Part shown: positions 62,744 to 64,000 of the stretch, one piece after another
Layout: each line of letters begins with the position of its first letter
Numbering within the stretch: the first letter of the stretch is position 1
NCBI GenBank assembly: GCA_047495785.1
Contig: JBLDXI010000059.1
Location: forward strand, 1-64,000
From: Lepidodermella squamata
Lineage: Eukaryota; Gastrotricha
DNA length: 64,000 nt
Direction: 5' to 3'
Notes under the pieces: model-generated
What the model was told of the DNA's origin: nothing
Database searches by the model: none
What the model saw: the letters and a program-made list of their open reading frames with translations, nothing else
Program-made: the position numbers and the translations under genes

Positions 62744-64000
62744 ATATGACCGCAAAGCATTGTCGTTCGCTTTCCGGCTATTCATTTTCTTGTTATTCCG
62801 GTTTTTAATGTTAGTTACATGAAATAATGTTTATATGCGGGTACCGAAGCAATCGGTAGTTGTTAGCTGTAAACCGGCAAGTAAAATATTACATGAAAAA
62901 CGATATCCTTCTCCTTATAGCAGCTGATCAAAGTAAAGGAAGCGCAACCAACAATGCACCAGGATTCGCGGCGAGATTAGCGTCTAGTGTTGAAGAATGT
63001 GGTGGGGAAATCGAAGCGGGTCGATTCAAAGTCCTAACTTTACCCACATCGCCGCATTTGCCAGTGGAATATCGGAGTCCCAGACGGCCGTAGAATTCGG
63101 TTGAGATTCACAAATTTCAGCCTTGAATCGCATCAAAGGTGCATGTTCGATTTCGTTTACATGGAAATTCACCGATCAGCGCAGTTGATTGGTATATTCT
63201 GCGGCAATCAACTGCCTGACTATCGTCTATGAACAAAAAGTCAGTGGTTTTCAGCTCCGATTATTAGCGGTTGATTCTGGGCATTGTTCGATTCAATAGT
63301 TGGCTTCAATATTCAACCGGTTTTGGCAAACTCTCATCTGCTGTTCAACTGAAGCCCAAGTTATTTTCGCATCATTGAAATTAGAAATGGTGATTGACTT
63401 TTCTATCCCATTATTCAAATGTTTCATATCTTCCTTTGGCCATCGAATAGCCCTATATTAAGAATCATTGCAACCAGATTGAATAAAAGTTTAGCAACAA
63501 AATAGATTAATGCTACAACTCTCGATCCTCAGAGTAAAAAAAATCCTCAATTTGCGCACCTTCTTTCCATAGCTTCTTTGCTATAGCAGTTAAAACTGCC
63601 TGTTTACGTACCTCATCGCGAATTTTCTGCAGCTGTTTCAAGTTGTTTTTGTGCGGGTGGATAAGTAACTTCGGGGAGAACACCTCATCGTGGTAAAAAA
63701 CTGGCAGAAAAAATCGCGACAGCTAATATTAGCTAATCAAATAAGATGCTGCTGTGAAGATGCAGCCACCTATGATCAAGGAAAACTATCAACAGCAAAA
63801 TTGAGAGGACGAAAATTCGAAAGTAAACGGTTAAAGTTGAGAAATCACTGATAGATTCTTGTTGACTATTGGACTGAAATCCAAAACAATAATAGGAAAC
63901 TTTAGTTGTCAGTCCATCCTCAAAATGAGCTTAATAGCAACAATGTTGTTCCAATACCGGTCGCCCAGCCGTCCGACAAGCTCATATTTACATCAATTAC
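62744..64000. other. Right end of window, nothing recognised
   Basis: 1.26 kb. A plus-strand frame (62860-63093) lacks features and homology. No RNA gene, repeat or splice-supported exon was found. Confidence 0.4.

Noticed and set aside
62860-63093. Plus-strand 77-codon frame near the right end
   Set aside because: No features, non-ATG start and no homology in the window.
1-64000. CRISPR arrays, bacterial operons or phage
   Set aside because: Introns, poly(A) signals, an intronless eukaryotic tRNA-His and animal protein families throughout rule out a prokaryotic origin; no CRISPR-like spaced repeats were seen.

Overview
The window is nuclear DNA of a small-genome animal. Supporting this are a Cys-loop ion channel, SOCS-box proteins, a GT31 glycosyltransferase with a type II membrane anchor, a Kunitz domain, a eukaryotic tRNA-His(GTG), a Tc1/mariner element and GT-AG introns, mostly 39-60 nt long. 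The clade cannot be fixed from sequence alone; compact lineages such as appendicularians, nematodes, mites, rotifers or copepods all fit. Introns were assigned by reading splice sites and phase, and in most cases the joined frames give a protein of the length of a paralogue in the same window.

Region 1-52,624 is dominated by minus-strand genes. Twelve belong to one unrecognised family (family A here, A0-A11): about 650-760 residues, no signal peptide or membrane segment, all-helical, with a fixed N-terminal signature (Met-Asp/Ala ... Phe-Gly-x4-Pro-Gly-Ser) and usually an Ala-Ala-Gly-Gly motif near residue 43. All are single-exon except A10, whose 4.1-kb intron holds a nested plus-strand gene and an intact Tc1-like transposon. 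A8 has one in-frame stop, A6 has lost an N-terminal block, and A0 runs off the left edge. Interleaved with them are four SOCS-box proteins (B1, B2, D1, D2; probable Cullin-5 ligase substrate receptors), two beta-sandwich proteins resembling ASH/SPD-2/CEP192 modules (C1, C2), one SANTA-like protein (centromere-related family), a GT31 beta-1,3-glycosyltransferase, and an unrecognised multi-exon gene (E) whose introns carry two different non-autonomous elements.

Region 52,625-57,794 holds four small secreted proteins: a Kunitz protein with an acidic/tyrosine tail, a cysteine-rich two-repeat peptide, and two precursors with dibasic sites that could be neuropeptide or other secreted peptide precursors.

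Region 57,795-64,000 holds a four-exon Cys-loop receptor, a convergent intronless GDP-mannose 4,6-dehydratase homologue that lacks the catalytic glutamate, and a three-exon type II membrane protein resembling STELLO/DUF288-type glycosyltransferases.

The most unusual feature is the array itself: a diversifying intracellular helical-repeat family mixed with ubiquitin-ligase adaptors and centrosome/centromere-type domains, in one transcriptional orientation and with gaps as short as 79-130 bp. Its function is unknown. Intracellular immunity, selfish-element conflict and germline cell-division roles are all only hypotheses.
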